Numbered from the stretch's first letter, positions 31,508 through 43,878 are shown. The stretch: 64,000 nt of DNA from Moraxella sp. ZY210820 (GCF_030674635.1 NZ_CP089978.1:1116001-1180000); one strand, 5' to 3'. Translations and numbers: made by a program. The notes: generated by a model from the letters alone, not told the origin.

Positions 31508-33403
31508 TTAAAATTCATCTCTAAACAAAATTTGTTTTTGAATGACATTTAATTGTTCACGCAAATAAGCTAAAGTTTTGATATTCTTAGCTTGTTCAGA
31601 TTTTAAATGTTCTTTCAAATATTTACTTTGTAACGTTAAACTATATTCATGGGCTAAACGGTCAATTTTTTCTACGCCATCTTGTAAATAAGCCAGCGGA
31701 ACACGTTGGATAATTTGATTAATTTCATATTGATAATTGGCACAAGCACCGAGCATATAATAACTTTGTGCTTGTGCATCATCTGGTAAATGTTCATAAA
31801 CATAATGTAGCGTGGTCAAAATATCTGACAATAATAGATTTGGATTAATTACCGCACGCAACATTTCAAAACGTGTATATAGACTTGGATATTGGATTAA
31901 AATTGCAATCACATGGTCTTCGGTTGAACTTGGGCTATTAAAGGATAATGATGCATCTTGCTGTTGAATGGTTTTACGATTAAAACGCCAAGCTAAGCCT
32001 AATTTTTCTTTAAATGATTGTGTTAAAAGATATTTAAAAGAATTATACTTAGGCAATAAATCGGTTAAAGGCTTTAAATCACCCATCACTAAACTTTTAC
32101 CTTCAGGTGTACTAATATCATAGTGTTGGCTAAGTAAAGAGAACAAAAAATCCGATAATAACGGTGATTGTTGCCATAATTGCTTGAAATGTTCTACACC
32201 ATATTGACGAATTAGGGAATCAGGGTCATGCTCGGCTGGCAGTACAAAAAATTGCAATTCTCGTCCATCAGTTAATAATGGTAAAGCGATTTCCAATGTG
32301 CGTTGTGCTGCTTTTTGACCTGCTTGGTCGCCATCAAACGCTAAGGTTAAACGTGGATTACGTTTAAATAATTGTGATAAATGTTCAGCATTACTTGCTG
32401 TGCCAAGTGTTGCTACCGCACCATGAATACCATTTTGTTGCAAGGCAATTACGTCCATGTAGCCTTCAACCATGAGCCAATCTTTCGCTTTTTGTTTACT
32501 GCCTTCATATAAACCATAAAGTAATTGATTTTTATGAAAAATATCTGAATCTGGCGAGTTGATATATTTAGGCTTAGTTTCATCATTTAAAGCTCGTCCA
32601 CCAAAACCAACCACACGCCCTTTGCTATCACGGATAGGGAAAATCACACGGTCTCTTAATAAACAAAAATCTCGCCCATTATTACTGGTACGAATTAAAC
32701 CGAGTAATTTTAAACCCTCAATATCTTGTGGAAAAGTCTGTTGTAAATGTTGCCAACCATCAGGAGCATAGCCTAATCGCCATGCTTGAATAGTTTCTTT
32801 GCTTAAACCACGTTTACTAAAATATGCCTGTGCTTGTGCATTATGCCATAATTGTTGTTGATAATATTGCGTAATGTATTCTAATAAATCGTATAAATTA
32901 CCTTCTTCTTGTGCAGATGGCATAAAAGTTTCATCAGGTAAAAAATAATTATCATTAAAATGCTGTGTTGTATCTACAAAATAATCTGCTTCAGTCAATG
33001 GTACATCAGCAGGTAAATGTTGATATTCTATGGTATTATTATCAACAGATGAATTTTTATAGGTTGTTGTTTGATTACGTTTATAGGCACTTTTTTTCTG
33101 TTCAAAATCATCTTTGGGTAAATCAATACCTGTTTCACTTGCTAACTGTTTCATTACATCAGGAAATGAACGGCTTTCATATTCCATTAAAAATTTAATT
33201 GCATTACCATTCGCCTGACAGCCAAAACAATGATAATACTGCTTATCACGGTAAACATGAAATGATGGTGTTTTTTCTTGATGAAATGGACAACAACCAG
33301 AATAAGAACGCCCTGATTTTTTGAGTTTGACATATTTGCCAATTAAATCAACTAAATCAGTACGGTCTAAAATTTGGTCTATGGTATGTTGTGGAATTGC
33401 CAT
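31508..33403 (-). CDS. dnaG: DNA primase
   Basis: Makes RNA primers at the replication fork. The 631-residue protein has the N-terminal zinc-binding domain (SGCCPFHQEKTPSFHV and YYHCFGCQANG), an insertion of about 70 variable residues after residue 100, the RNA polymerase core with KRGLSKETIQAWRLGYAP, GRVVGFGGRAL and TOPRIM motifs (MVEGYMDVIALQQNG; LAFDGDQAGQKAA), and a divergent C-terminal helicase-binding domain. It is not in the usual rpsU-dnaG-rpoD operon; the neighbour upstream is coaX. Confidence 0.95.
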   Translation of the reverse strand: MAIPQHTIDQILDRTDLVDLIGKYVKLKKSGRSYSGCCPFHQEKTPSFHVYRDKQYYHCFGCQANGNAIKFLMEYESRSFPDVMKQLASETGIDLPKDDFEQKKSAYKRNQTTTYKNSSVDNNTIEYQHLPADVPLTEADYFVDTTQHFNDNYFLPDETFMPSAQEEGNLYDLLEYITQYYQQQLWHNAQAQAYFSKRGLSKETIQAWRLGYAPDGWQHLQQTFPQDIEGLKLLGLIRTSNNGRDFCLLRDRVIFPIRDSKGRVVGFGGRALNDETKPKYINSPDSDIFHKNQLLYGLYEGSKQKAKDWLMVEGYMDVIALQQNGIHGAVATLGTASNAEHLSQLFKRNPRLTLAFDGDQAGQKAAQRTLEIALPLLTDGRELQFFVLPAEHDPDSLIRQYGVEHFKQLWQQSPLLSDFLFSLLSQHYDISTPEGKSLVMGDLKPLTDLLPKYNSFKYLLTQSFKEKLGLAWRFNRKTIQQQDASLSFNSPSSTEDHVIAILIQYPSLYTRFEMLRAVINPNLLLSDILTTLHYVYEHLPDDAQAQSYYMLGACANYQYEINQIIQRVPLAYLQDGVEKIDRLAHEYSLTLQSKYLKEHLKSEQAKNIKTLAYLREQLNVIQKQILFRDEF

Positions 33404-33470
33404 GTGTTGCCTGATGATGAAGATGAATAAACTTGCTGTAGTTTAAAATAAATTATCAGAAATGGCAAAA

Positions 33471-34217
33471 TTAAACTTGCATTTGGTGTGATAAATATTT
33501 TTGTAAACCTTTGAGTAGTAAATCTGGCTCAATGCGTGGATTAAAATCGGTCAGAAAATGTGAGAATAATTCTGCATCACCGCCTGTTAAAACTAATTGA
33601 TAATTTACACTTTGACGTTGTGATAAGATATTTTGAATGGTGCTAATTAAACCAAATAAGATTCCATGATGAACAGCATCTAAGGTGTTATTCCCTACAT
33701 TTAGATTTTCAAAAGCAATGGCAGGAATTTTAATGCCTTTAGTATTTTGAATCAAGGCATCACGTTGTAAATATAAACTTGGTAAAATATAACCACCTAA
33801 ATGCTGTAAATCCTCCACTAAATCAATCGTTAGGGCAGTACCACAACCCACCACACAATAATTTTTACCCATTTCTGCACAGGCAAAAACTTGTAACCAA
33901 CGGTCAATACCTAATTGTTTAGGGTCATGATAACCGCATCTAACCCCTGCATATTCATGTTCAACTTGGGCAAAATAAATAGGAATATTGAGCTGATTTA
34001 AAATAGATTGAATACGTTGATTGGTTTCAACATCAAGCACTGATGAAATTGCAATTTGTGCTAAATCTTGTGATTTAAAATAATGAATTAAGCCTAAAAT
34101 TAAATCGGCAGGCGATTGTAAATGTAATTCTGCAATATGTTCAATCACTTGCTGATGTTCAACCATCCAATATTTTAAACGGGTATTGCCAATATCTAAA
34201 AATAAATATTTATACAT
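33471..34217 (-). CDS. coaX: Type III pantothenate kinase
   Basis: Phosphorylates pantothenate, the first step of coenzyme A synthesis, using the CoaX (ASKHA-fold) enzyme. The 248-residue protein has [13 protein letters not shown] at the N-terminus (phosphate-binding loop with catalytic Asp), the substrate-binding [20 protein letters not shown], and [13 protein letters not shown], followed by LGGYILPSL and [14 protein letters not shown]. No birA is adjacent, although coaX often follows birA in related bacteria. Confidence 0.92.
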   Translation of the reverse strand: MYKYLFLDIGNTRLKYWMVEHQQVIEHIAELHLQSPADLILGLIHYFKSQDLAQIAISSVLDVETNQRIQSILNQLNIPIYFAQVEHEYAGVRCGYHDPKQLGIDRWLQVFACAEMGKNYCVVGCGTALTIDLVEDLQHLGGYILPSLYLQRDALIQNTKGIKIPAIAFENLNVGNNTLDAVHHGILFGLISTIQNILSQRQSVNYQLVLTGGDAELFSHFLTDFNPRIEPDLLLKGLQKYLSHQMQV

Positions 34218-34330
34218 AATGATAAAAAAGATAGCTTTGATGTATTGTTATTATACACGATTTTATAATATTAACGTTATGCTTAACTTAAATTTGCAAA
34301 TGATTGATATGATTTAAGTCATTGTCTGTT

Positions 34331-34358
34331 GTAGGAGCGGAAAATCTTCCGCCCTTAC
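34331..34358. repeat. GTAGGAGCGG palindromic repeat
   Basis: GTAGGAGCGGAA and TTCCGCCCTTAC form a 28-bp imperfect palindrome. The flanking TGATATGATTTAAGTCATTG on the left resembles the flanks inside the longer elements, so this may be a decayed copy. Confidence 0.75.
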
Positions 34359-34388
34359 ATTTAAATTAACTATTAAAGATGAGATAAA

Positions 34389-35603
34389 TTACAATGCTAA
34401 ACGTTCAATTACAAAATCAATATCTTTATCACCACGTCCAGATAAATTAACTAAAATTGCTTGGTCAGGACGCATATTTTGGGCTTCACGAATGGCAAAA
34501 GCCACAGCATGAGAGCTTTCTAAGGCAGGAATAATCCCTTCCATACGAGATAACATCATAAAGGCATCTAAACATTCTTGGTCAGTTGCGGTTTGATATT
34601 CCACTAAATTTTGGTCTTTTAAATAGCAATGTTGCGGTCCTACCCCTGGATAATCCAAGCCAGAAGCAATTGAATGTACAGGAGCAGGCTCACCATTTTC
34701 ATCTAATAGTACATAGCATTTAAAGCCTTGAATTTCTCCTTTTACGCCTTTAGTCATAGTCGCTGCATGACGTGGTGTGTCTAAACCTTCGCCTGCAGGT
34801 TCAACACCGACTTTACGCACATGACTATCATCTAAGAATGCATTAAATAAACCTAAAGCATTTGAACCACCGCCAACACAAGCAGTAATGACATCTGGTA
34901 ATTTTCCTGTCATCATTTGGAATTGCTGACGAGCTTCATGTCCGATTAAAGATTGGAAATAGGCAACCATTTCAGGATAAGGTGCAGGACCAACCACTGA
35001 ACCAATGGCAAAAATACTGTCATCTAATTGGGTTAAATACGATTCAAAAGCACTATCTACCGCTTCTTTAAGGGTACCTGCACCACGCTCTACAGGCACT
35101 AATGTTGCACCTAAAATTTTCATACGAGATACATTGGGGTGTTCTTTGGCAATATCGACCACACCCATGTGGATTTCGCATTCTAAGCCTAATAATGCCG
35201 CTGCTGTAGCCAAGGCAACGCCGTGTTGTCCTGCCCCTGTTTCAGCAATGACTTTCTTTTTGCCTAAGCGTTTAGCAAGTAATACTTCACCTAAACAATG
35301 ATTGATTTTATGAGAACCTGTGTGATTTAAATCTTCACGTTTAAAATAAATTTGAGCACCACCTAAATGTGCTGATAAACGCTGTGCATGATAAATTGGA
35401 CTTGGACGACCGACATAATGCAATTGTAATTGTTCAATTTGTTGTAAAAAACTTGGATCGGCAATCATGGCATGGAAACCATCTTCGATTTCCTGCATGG
35501 CTTTTGCAAGAGCTGGGTGTGCAATTTTACCGCCAAATTCGCCAAAAAAGCCTTGTTGATTTGCTTTGATATGATGATTTAAGCTATAAGTAATTTCAGA
35601 CAT
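34389..35603 (-). CDS. trpB: Tryptophan synthase beta chain
   Basis: PLP enzyme joining indole and serine to make tryptophan. The 404-residue protein has [17 protein letters not shown] near the start, the PLP lysine in [30 protein letters not shown], the phosphate-binding [10 protein letters not shown] and the C-terminal [12 protein letters not shown] 35603 (MSEITYS) is chosen since TTGGAGAAATGACG precedes it; an ATG six bases upstream is too close to that site. No trpA or trpF is adjacent here, which is unusual because trpB and trpA are normally paired. Confidence 0.93.
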   Translation of the reverse strand: MSEITYSLNHHIKANQQGFFGEFGGKIAHPALAKAMQEIEDGFHAMIADPSFLQQIEQLQLHYVGRPSPIYHAQRLSAHLGGAQIYFKREDLNHTGSHKINHCLGEVLLAKRLGKKKVIAETGAGQHGVALATAAALLGLECEIHMGVVDIAKEHPNVSRMKILGATLVPVERGAGTLKEAVDSAFESYLTQLDDSIFAIGSVVGPAPYPEMVAYFQSLIGHEARQQFQMMTGKLPDVITACVGGGSNALGLFNAFLDDSHVRKVGVEPAGEGLDTPRHAATMTKGVKGEIQGFKCYVLLDENGEPAPVHSIASGLDYPGVGPQHCYLKDQNLVEYQTATDQECLDAFMMLSRMEGIIPALESSHAVAFAIREAQNMRPDQAILVNLSGRGDKDIDFVIERLAL

Positions 35604-35874
35604 CGTCATTTCTCCAAAATATGAAATCTTAATTATCATCATTTTATAAAATGTGTAGAATGATGTAAATCATTTCAATGATTTAAATAGTCAATATTTA
35701 TCGATTGAATATTTGCGGAAAAATGTTATTTTGTTGAAAATGTGATATAACAAAGCATTTTTATAGTATAAAATCGGTAATTATTCTACTTTTACTCTTT
35801 ACCTAGACTTGATTTTCTAAGACAATATAACAGTATATTTTTATGATATTTTTAAATTTGTTTTGGAATATTTT

Positions 35875-37893
35875 ATGACCACTTTACCCACTTTTAATCC
35901 TCCTTTAAACCAACGCCATACTGCCAACGCCATTCGTGTTTTGGCGATGGATGCAGTACAAAAAGCCAATTCTGGACACCCTGGTGCCCCAATGGGAATG
36001 GCGGACATTGCCGATGTGGTATGGCGTGAATTTTATCGCCACAACCCAACCAACGCCAAATGGGCAAACCGTGATCGCTTTGTGCTGTCCAACGGACACG
36101 GCTCAATGCTCCATTACGCCTTACTGCATTTAACTGGTTATGATTTGACGATTGACGACATTAAAAATTTCCGTCAGTTACACTCAAAGACCGCAGGACA
36201 CCCAGAATACGGCTATGCTGATGGCATTGAAACCACTACAGGACCTTTGGGGCAGGGCATTGCTAATGCGGTGGGTTTTGCTTTGGCGGAAAAAACCTTA
36301 GCAGGACAATTTAATCGTCCAAACTTTGATGTGATTGACCATTATACTTATTGCTTTTTGGGTGATGGTTGCTTGATGGAGGGTATTAGCCACGAAGTTT
36401 GCTCGCTGGCTGGAACATTAAATTTGGGTAAACTCATTGTTTATTATGATGATAATGGCATTTCCATTGATGGTGAAGTGGAAGGCTGGTTCTCGGACGA
36501 TACCGAAAAACGCTTTCTTTCCTACAACTGGCAAGTATTAAAAGTAGATGGGCATAATGCCGATGAAATTCGTCAGGCGACATTGTCTGCCCAAAATGAA
36601 AAAAATAAACCTACGCTGATTATTTGCAAAACCATCATCGGTCTAGGAAGTCCCAACAAACAAGGTAAAGAAGATTGCCACGGGGCTCCACTGGGTAATG
36701 ACGAAATTAAACTTGTGCGTGAAACTTTGGGTTGGCAAAATGAAGCCTTTGACATTCCTAGCGAGATTTATGAGGCGTGGAATGCCAAAGACAAAGGGCA
36801 AGCTTTGGAAAACGAATGGAATGCACAATTTGCCAATTATAAAAACGAATATCCAGAATTGGCAAAAGAATTGGAACGCCGTTTAAATGGTGAATTGCCA
36901 AGCGATTTTGAACAAAAAGCCGATGAATTTATTAAAGCTTGCAATGAAAAAGGCGAAACCATTGCCACTCGTAAGGCAAGTCAAAATACCATTGGGGCAT
37001 TTGCGAGCATTTTGCCTGAATTTTTGGGCGGAAGTGCCGACCTTGCAGGGTCAAATTTAACCTTATGGAAAGATGCCAAAGGCGTACAAAACCATAGCGA
37101 TGGTAATTATGTTCATTATGGTGTGCGTGAATTTGGTATGACGGCGATTGCCAATGGTGTGGCGTTGCACGGTGGTTTTATTCCATTTACCGCAACCTTT
37201 TTGATGTTTATGGAATACGCTCGTAACGCCGTGCGTATGTCAGCCTTGATGAAACAGCGAGTGATTCAAGTTTATACCCACGATTCTATTGGGCTTGGCG
37301 AAGATGGACCTACCCATCAGCCTGTGGAGCAAATTGCGTCTTTACGCCAAACGCCAAATCATTATACTTGGCGTCCGTGTGATACAGTAGAAACTGCTGT
37401 GGCGTGGAAACAAGCGATTTTAAGCAAAAACACACCAACTGCTTTAATTTTATCTCGTCAAAATTTACCATTCCAAAGCCGTGATGAGAATCAAATTGCT
37501 GATATTGCCAAAGGGGCTTATATTTTGGCACAAGAAAAAGGCGACTTAAAGGCGATTATTATTGCCACAGGGTCGGAAGTTGAATTGGCAATGGGGGCGT
37601 ATCAGACACTTTTGGAACAAGGGCTTGATGGCGTGCGTGTGGTGTCTATGCCGTGTGCTGAAGTTTTTGTCAAACAAGACAAGGCTTATATCCAAAGTGT
37701 CTTGCCAAGCCATATTCGTGCCAGAGTGGTGGTAGAAGCGGGTATTGCCGATTATTGGTACAAATTTGTTGGTTTGGACGGTAAAGTGATTGGAATGACT
37801 TCCTTTGGCGAATCCGCTCCTGCCAAAGATTTATTTAAACATTTTGGCTTTACGGTGGAAAATGTGGTGAATGCGGTTAAAGAAGTGATGTAA
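35875..37893 (+). CDS. tkt: Transketolase
   Basis: TPP enzyme of the pentose phosphate pathway. The 672-residue protein has [20 protein letters not shown], the TPP motif [18 protein letters not shown] ending near DDNGISIDG, the substrate HGAPLG, and the C-terminal-domain motifs [25 protein letters not shown] and [19 protein letters not shown]. Base composition differs from the neighbours: in 36001-36060 I count 31 G or C of 60, against 23 of 60 for 39601-39660 in serS, and it prefers codons such as GCC and TTG. This suggests acquisition or replacement from a higher-GC relative. Confidence 0.95.
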   Translation: MTTLPTFNPPLNQRHTANAIRVLAMDAVQKANSGHPGAPMGMADIADVVWREFYRHNPTNAKWANRDRFVLSNGHGSMLHYALLHLTGYDLTIDDIKNFRQLHSKTAGHPEYGYADGIETTTGPLGQGIANAVGFALAEKTLAGQFNRPNFDVIDHYTYCFLGDGCLMEGISHEVCSLAGTLNLGKLIVYYDDNGISIDGEVEGWFSDDTEKRFLSYNWQVLKVDGHNADEIRQATLSAQNEKNKPTLIICKTIIGLGSPNKQGKEDCHGAPLGNDEIKLVRETLGWQNEAFDIPSEIYEAWNAKDKGQALENEWNAQFANYKNEYPELAKELERRLNGELPSDFEQKADEFIKACNEKGETIATRKASQNTIGAFASILPEFLGGSADLAGSNLTLWKDAKGVQNHSDGNYVHYGVREFGMTAIANGVALHGGFIPFTATFLMFMEYARNAVRMSALMKQRVIQVYTHDSIGLGEDGPTHQPVEQIASLRQTPNHYTWRPCDTVETAVAWKQAILSKNTPTALILSRQNLPFQSRDENQIADIAKGAYILAQEKGDLKAIIIATGSEVELAMGAYQTLLEQGLDGVRVVSMPCAEVFVKQDKAYIQSVLPSHIRARVVVEAGIADYWYKFVGLDGKVIGMTSFGESAPAKDLFKHFGFTVENVVNAVKEVM

Positions 37894-37916
37894 TGCTTTA
37901 ATTGTATTTAAAAAAT

Positions 37917-37951
37917 AAAAATGGTATTATAGAGATATAATGCCATTTTTA
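37917..37951 (+). terminator. Intrinsic terminator after tkt
   Basis: AAATGGTATTAT and ATAATGCCATTT pair around a short loop, followed by TT; about 25 bp past the tkt stop. Confidence 0.75.
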
Positions 37952-37967
37952 TATGGGGGTAGCATAT

Positions 37968-39056
37968 ATGCCTTTTGTATGTTTATTAGATGGAGAACGT
38001 ATTGATAGTATTGGATATTCTGCTAATGAGTGGCAAGAATTAAAAGAAAATTATCGCTCAAAAAAGCTGACAATGATTTGCTGTGGTGCTGATGTTGTTC
38101 CCAAGACCAGTGCTTATGGCACACAATTTTTTGCTCATAAAGCTAGGGTTGGTTGTGCTTTTAAGGATAAGAGTTCTGAGTATATGTATTTAGTTTATAC
38201 GATTATCAAATCTGTTCAGGAAATTGGTTGGAATTATCAAGTTTATCACGAAAGTGAACTAGATTATATTGCTGACATTATGGTTTTTAATGATAAAGTT
38301 AAAATTTATTTTGATATTCGTTTAAATAGTAAAGATTTTACAAACTGGAAAGAATATTATGAAAAACATAATCAAGTTAGGTTAGAGAATGGAAATACGC
38401 AATTTGTTTATTTAATGCCTAAAAGTTGTGGTAATTCTCTTTTTAATTATGGTTTTCGTGAGTTTTCTGATATGAGGGAAAAGAAGCTCCCCATTTTTAC
38501 AATAAGATTAAATAAAGATGATGAGAACAAAAAATTCTTTGAAGTCATTGACGTTATAGACATTGGAGATATATTAAATATAGATCCAAAATTATTATCT
38601 ATTGAAATTTCTGATTTTATAAAGCACTTGCTTAAGGGAAATATACAACATCCAAAGAGCCATAAAAGTAAAGCTTCTATTTCTATAAAATATTCAAAAG
38701 TTTGTTGTCAATTTTGTCGTAAATTTACTCATTTTATATTGGGGTTTCAGATTTTTATTAGTATTAAAAATAAACAAATTTATTCATTATTTGTAGATAG
38801 AAAGCAACTAGGTATAGGCTGTAAATATACATTTTTAAAAGAGTATATTTATAATGAAAATATATTAAAATTAATGAATTCAGGAAAAATAGTAGATGGA
38901 TTGAATAGTTGTTATTATTGTGAACAAAAGCTTGGTAATATTTATGAATATGAGTGTAAGTCATTTGATTATATAGAAATTGATTGTAATAAAGAAATCG
39001 AAAATTCTATCAAAAGTATCATTCCAAATTTAAATAATTGGGTGTTCGTTGAGTAA
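37968..39056 (+). CDS. CoiA-like nuclease-fold protein with zinc-ribbon cysteines
   Basis: A 362-residue protein of uncertain function. The N-terminal part, with ICCGADVVPKTSAYGTQFFAHKARVGC, resembles the N-terminal zinc-ribbon module (CxC/H-FAH) of CoiA-like and related putative nucleases. A possible restriction-nuclease core follows, with YHESELDYIADIMVFNDKVKIYFDI: an early Glu, an Asp before a strand, and a further acidic residue in the next strand. Two further cysteine pairs, CCQFC near residue 245 and CYYCEQKLG near residue 320, suggest a second metal site. The gene is much AT-richer than tkt before it. The family assignment is by pattern only. Confidence 0.45.
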   Translation: MPFVCLLDGERIDSIGYSANEWQELKENYRSKKLTMICCGADVVPKTSAYGTQFFAHKARVGCAFKDKSSEYMYLVYTIIKSVQEIGWNYQVYHESELDYIADIMVFNDKVKIYFDIRLNSKDFTNWKEYYEKHNQVRLENGNTQFVYLMPKSCGNSLFNYGFREFSDMREKKLPIFTIRLNKDDENKKFFEVIDVIDIGDILNIDPKLLSIEISDFIKHLLKGNIQHPKSHKSKASISIKYSKVCCQFCRKFTHFILGFQIFISIKNKQIYSLFVDRKQLGIGCKYTFLKEYIYNENILKLMNSGKIVDGLNSCYYCEQKLGNIYEYECKSFDYIEIDCNKEIENSIKSIIPNLNNWVFVE

Positions 39057-39071
39057 ATAGTGGAGAGTAAA

Positions 39072-39296
39072 ATGAAAGTGATTACTTATAAATTTAATTA
39101 TCCGAAAAATACAAAGGAAATTCCTGTGCCTGCGGAGTTGGCTGTAATGGGCAATTTTGATGTGATTTTTATCAAACGAGAAACCGAACAAAACGAACGC
39201 TCCAAACCAAAACGCAAAGCCAATCCATTATTGCAAGGCTCGGTTAAAATTATTGACGACAGCACGCCATTGGATAATGATTGGGAGCTTGACTAA
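39072..39296 (+). CDS. Antitoxin-like small protein
   Basis: A 74-residue protein starting at ATG 39072 behind GGAGAG. A short basic N-terminal half (MKVITYKFNYPKNTKEIPVP) is followed by PLLQGSVKIIDDSTPLDNDWELD, an ending typical of antitoxins paired with PIN toxins (a conserved LxGSVxI and DDW tail). Its stop codon overlaps the start of a 19-codon ORF that begins like a PIN toxin, so the toxin seems to have been deleted and the antitoxin kept. Confidence 0.6.
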   Translation: MKVITYKFNYPKNTKEIPVPAELAVMGNFDVIFIKRETEQNERSKPKRKANPLLQGSVKIIDDSTPLDNDWELD

Positions 39297-39355
39297 TGCT
39301 TTTGGATACGGTTTTCCCCAAATATGACGAAATCAAACATTTATTGATTAACTAA
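39296..39355 (+). pseudogene. PIN-toxin remnant, 19 codons
   Basis: Starting at an ATG overlapping the antitoxin stop, the frame reads MLLDT followed by VFPKYDEIKHLLIN and a stop. MLLDT is the usual first strand of VapC-type PIN toxins, carrying the first catalytic Asp, and the rest could be the toxin's last residues. This fits an internal deletion that removed almost the whole toxin. Confidence 0.4.
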
Positions 39356-39565
39356 TTTAGAAATATGATAATATCGCCTTATGATGGATAAAATAAGATA
39401 ATTTGATTTTTGCAATGGCACAGACTTTTTAGATGTATTCAACTTATATTTAGCATTAAAAATGAGAAAAATCACGAGTAAAATATACGATTTTTGCGTT
39501 AAAACTTGTTATTTATCATAAAAAGATTTAAACTTTTACTATCTTTTTAAATCAATTCTTGATGA

Positions 39566-40849
<1,284 letters not shown>

Positions 40850-40919
40850 ATAGCTAGAAAATTGTTATAATATCGTTGAAATATATCATTTCAGACTGAT
40901 TATAAGTGATTGATTTATG

Positions 40920-40947
40920 GTAAGGGCGGAACATATTTCGCCCTTAC
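40920..40947. repeat. GTAAGGGCGG palindromic repeat
   Basis: GTAAGGGCGGAA and TTTCGCCCTTAC form a 28-bp palindrome between serS and the permease gene; the flank ATAAGTGATTGATTTATG resembles the left flank of the copy at 51198. Confidence 0.8.
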
Positions 40948-41062
40948 TGTTTTAGCGTACTTTAAAGCTAAAATGATATAACAAACCTATATTGAATAAA
41001 CGGTAACAGAAAGATGTTCATAAATATAGGTTTTTTATTCTTATCTTTTGTAGGTTATCTCC

Positions 41063-42376
41063 ATGTCTGTGCCACAAACCAATTTTTTAGAACGAATATT
41101 TAAACTCAATCAACATCAAACCAATCTTAGTACTGAATTAATTGCAGGTTTAACCACCTTTTTAACGATGTGCTATATTGTGATTATCAATCCCATTATT
41201 TTATCTGAAACAGGGATGGATTATGGTGCGGTATTTGTTGCAACCTGTTTAGCAGCAGCCATAGGCTGTTTAGTAATGGGTCTATTTGCCAATTATCCGA
41301 TTGCCTTAGCTCCTGGTATGGGCTTAAATGCCTATTTTGCCTCGGTATGTTTAGGGGCAATGGCAGTCCCATGGCAGACGGCATTAGCCGCCGTTTTTGT
41401 ATCAGGATTGGTATTTTTTGCGATTAGTTTATTTAAAATTCGTGAACAGATTGTCAATGCGATTCCTATGTCATTAAAACTTGCTATTGGCGGTGGTATT
41501 GGCTTATTTTTAGCATTTATTGCTTTGCAAAAAGCTGGAATTGTAGTAGGTAATCAATTTGTTTTGGTGCAAATGGGTGATTTAAAACAAGCAAGTGTAC
41601 TTTATGCCTTTTTAGGTTTTATTTTGATGGTTATTTTTCATCATTTTAAAACTACAGGTGGTATTATCCTAAGTATTTTAATAGTAACGTTTCTATCTAC
41701 TTTAACAGGACATAATGATTTCAAAGGTATTTTTGGTGCAATACCGTCAATTGCACCGACTTTTATGCAAATGAACTTTGAAGGTTTATTTACTGCAAGT
41801 ATGATAGGTATCATTTTCGTATTTTTCTTAGTCGATTTATTTGATAGTACAGGCACTTTGGTCGGTGTTTCACATCGTGCAGGCTTGTTACAAGATGGCA
41901 AATTACCACGTTTAAAACGTGCTTTATTCGCCGATTCAACAGCGATTGTTGCAGGAGCTGCTTTAGGTACATCATCAACAACGCCTTATATTGAATCGGC
42001 TTCAGGTGTGGCAGCGGGTGGACGTACTGGTTTAACAGCAGTTGTGGTTGCGGTACTATTTTTATGTTGTTTGGTGTTAGCACCTTTGGCACAATCAATC
42101 CCAAGTTTTGCGGTTGCACCTGCGTTATTATATATTGCAATTTTAATGATTCATGGCGTTATTCATATTGATTGGGACGATATGACTGAAGCTGCACCTG
42201 CATTTTTGACGATGGTATTTATGCCATTAACCTATTCAATTGCTGATGGTATTGCGATGGGCTTTATCAGTTATGCATTAATTAAATTATGTACTGGTAA
42301 GGCGAAAACCGTACCGTATATGGTATGGATTATTGCGATTTTATGGGCAATCAAATTCGCTGTTTATGGCGGATAA
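41063..42376 (+). CDS. NCS2 (AzgA-type) adenine/hypoxanthine/guanine permease
   Basis: Proton-linked purine uptake transporter of the inner membrane. The 437-residue protein has about 12 to 14 hydrophobic segments and the AzgA-branch motifs ELIAGLTTFLTMCYI near the start, NYPIALAPGMGLNAYFA, LKLAIGGGIGLFLAFIALQ, FFLVDLFDSTGTLVGV and GAALGTSSTTPYIESASGVAAGGRTGL. The gene downstream is adenine deaminase, 28 bp away, which makes adenine the most likely substrate. Confidence 0.9.
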   Translation: MSVPQTNFLERIFKLNQHQTNLSTELIAGLTTFLTMCYIVIINPIILSETGMDYGAVFVATCLAAAIGCLVMGLFANYPIALAPGMGLNAYFASVCLGAMAVPWQTALAAVFVSGLVFFAISLFKIREQIVNAIPMSLKLAIGGGIGLFLAFIALQKAGIVVGNQFVLVQMGDLKQASVLYAFLGFILMVIFHHFKTTGGIILSILIVTFLSTLTGHNDFKGIFGAIPSIAPTFMQMNFEGLFTASMIGIIFVFFLVDLFDSTGTLVGVSHRAGLLQDGKLPRLKRALFADSTAIVAGAALGTSSTTPYIESASGVAAGGRTGLTAVVVAVLFLCCLVLAPLAQSIPSFAVAPALLYIAILMIHGVIHIDWDDMTEAAPAFLTMVFMPLTYSIADGIAMGFISYALIKLCTGKAKTVPYMVWIIAILWAIKFAVYGG

Positions 42377-42392
42377 ATGATACTTTATTTAA

Positions 42393-43403
<1,011 letters not shown>

Positions 43404-43410
43404 AAATAAA

Positions 43411-43444
43411 CAACAAGTAGGGTAATAATCCTACTTGTTTTGTT
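43411..43444 (+). terminator. Intrinsic terminator after adenine deaminase
   Basis: AACAAGTAGG and CCTACTTGTT form a 10-bp perfect stem with an 8-base loop, followed by TTGTTTT. Confidence 0.8.
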
Positions 43445-43500
43445 TTAAATGCCTAAAATATCATCAATAAAAACAATAATTTTAAAATATTTTAAATTTT

Positions 43501-43530
43501 CCCTTGAATAGATTATTTTTATCCCCAAAA
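43501..43530 (+). promoter_or_regulatory. Sigma-32 heat-shock promoter of groESL
   Basis: CCCTTGAA (-35, 43501-43508) and CCCCAAAA (-10, 43523-43530) are separated by 14 bases and lie about 40 bp before groES. This closely fits the RpoH consensus CTTGAAA - 11 to 16 bases - CCCCATNT. The rpoH gene is in the same window at 19908. Confidence 0.85.
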
Positions 43531-43571
43531 AGTATCACATCAAAACATATATTTTATTTTGGAGCTTTAAA

Positions 43572-43862
43572 ATGAGCAAAATTCGTCCTTTACACGACCG
43601 TGTCGTGATTAAACGTGTTGAAGAAGAAACTAAAACTGCTGGTGGTATTTTATTACCGGGTTCAGCGGCTGAAAAACCATCTCAAGGTGTGGTACAAGCA
43701 GTAGGTAATGGTCAAATTACTGACAATGGCGTGCGTGCTTTAGATGTAAAAGTCGGCGATAAAGTATTATTTGGTCAATACGCTGGTACGACTGTAAAAG
43801 TTGATGGCGAAGAATTGTTAATCATGAAAGAATCTGACATTTTAGCGGTTCTTGAAGGTTAA
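43572..43862 (+). CDS. groES: Co-chaperonin GroES
   Basis: Heptameric lid of the GroEL folding chamber. The 96-residue protein has [21 protein letters not shown] with the mobile loop ([18 protein letters not shown]), [15 protein letters not shown] and the C-terminal [23 protein letters not shown] precedes the start. It is expressed from the sigma-32 promoter upstream and is followed, after 170 bp containing a nested palindromic element, by groEL. Confidence 0.97.
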   Translation: MSKIRPLHDRVVIKRVEEETKTAGGILLPGSAAEKPSQGVVQAVGNGQITDNGVRALDVKVGDKVLFGQYAGTTVKVDGEELLIMKESDILAVLEG

Positions 43863-43878
43863 TTCTAAATTACAACTC

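Noticed and set aside
35894-36133. Overlapping ORFs on both strands at the 5' end of tkt
   Set aside because: Higher GC in tkt lengthens shadow frames; the transketolase frame has all family motifs.
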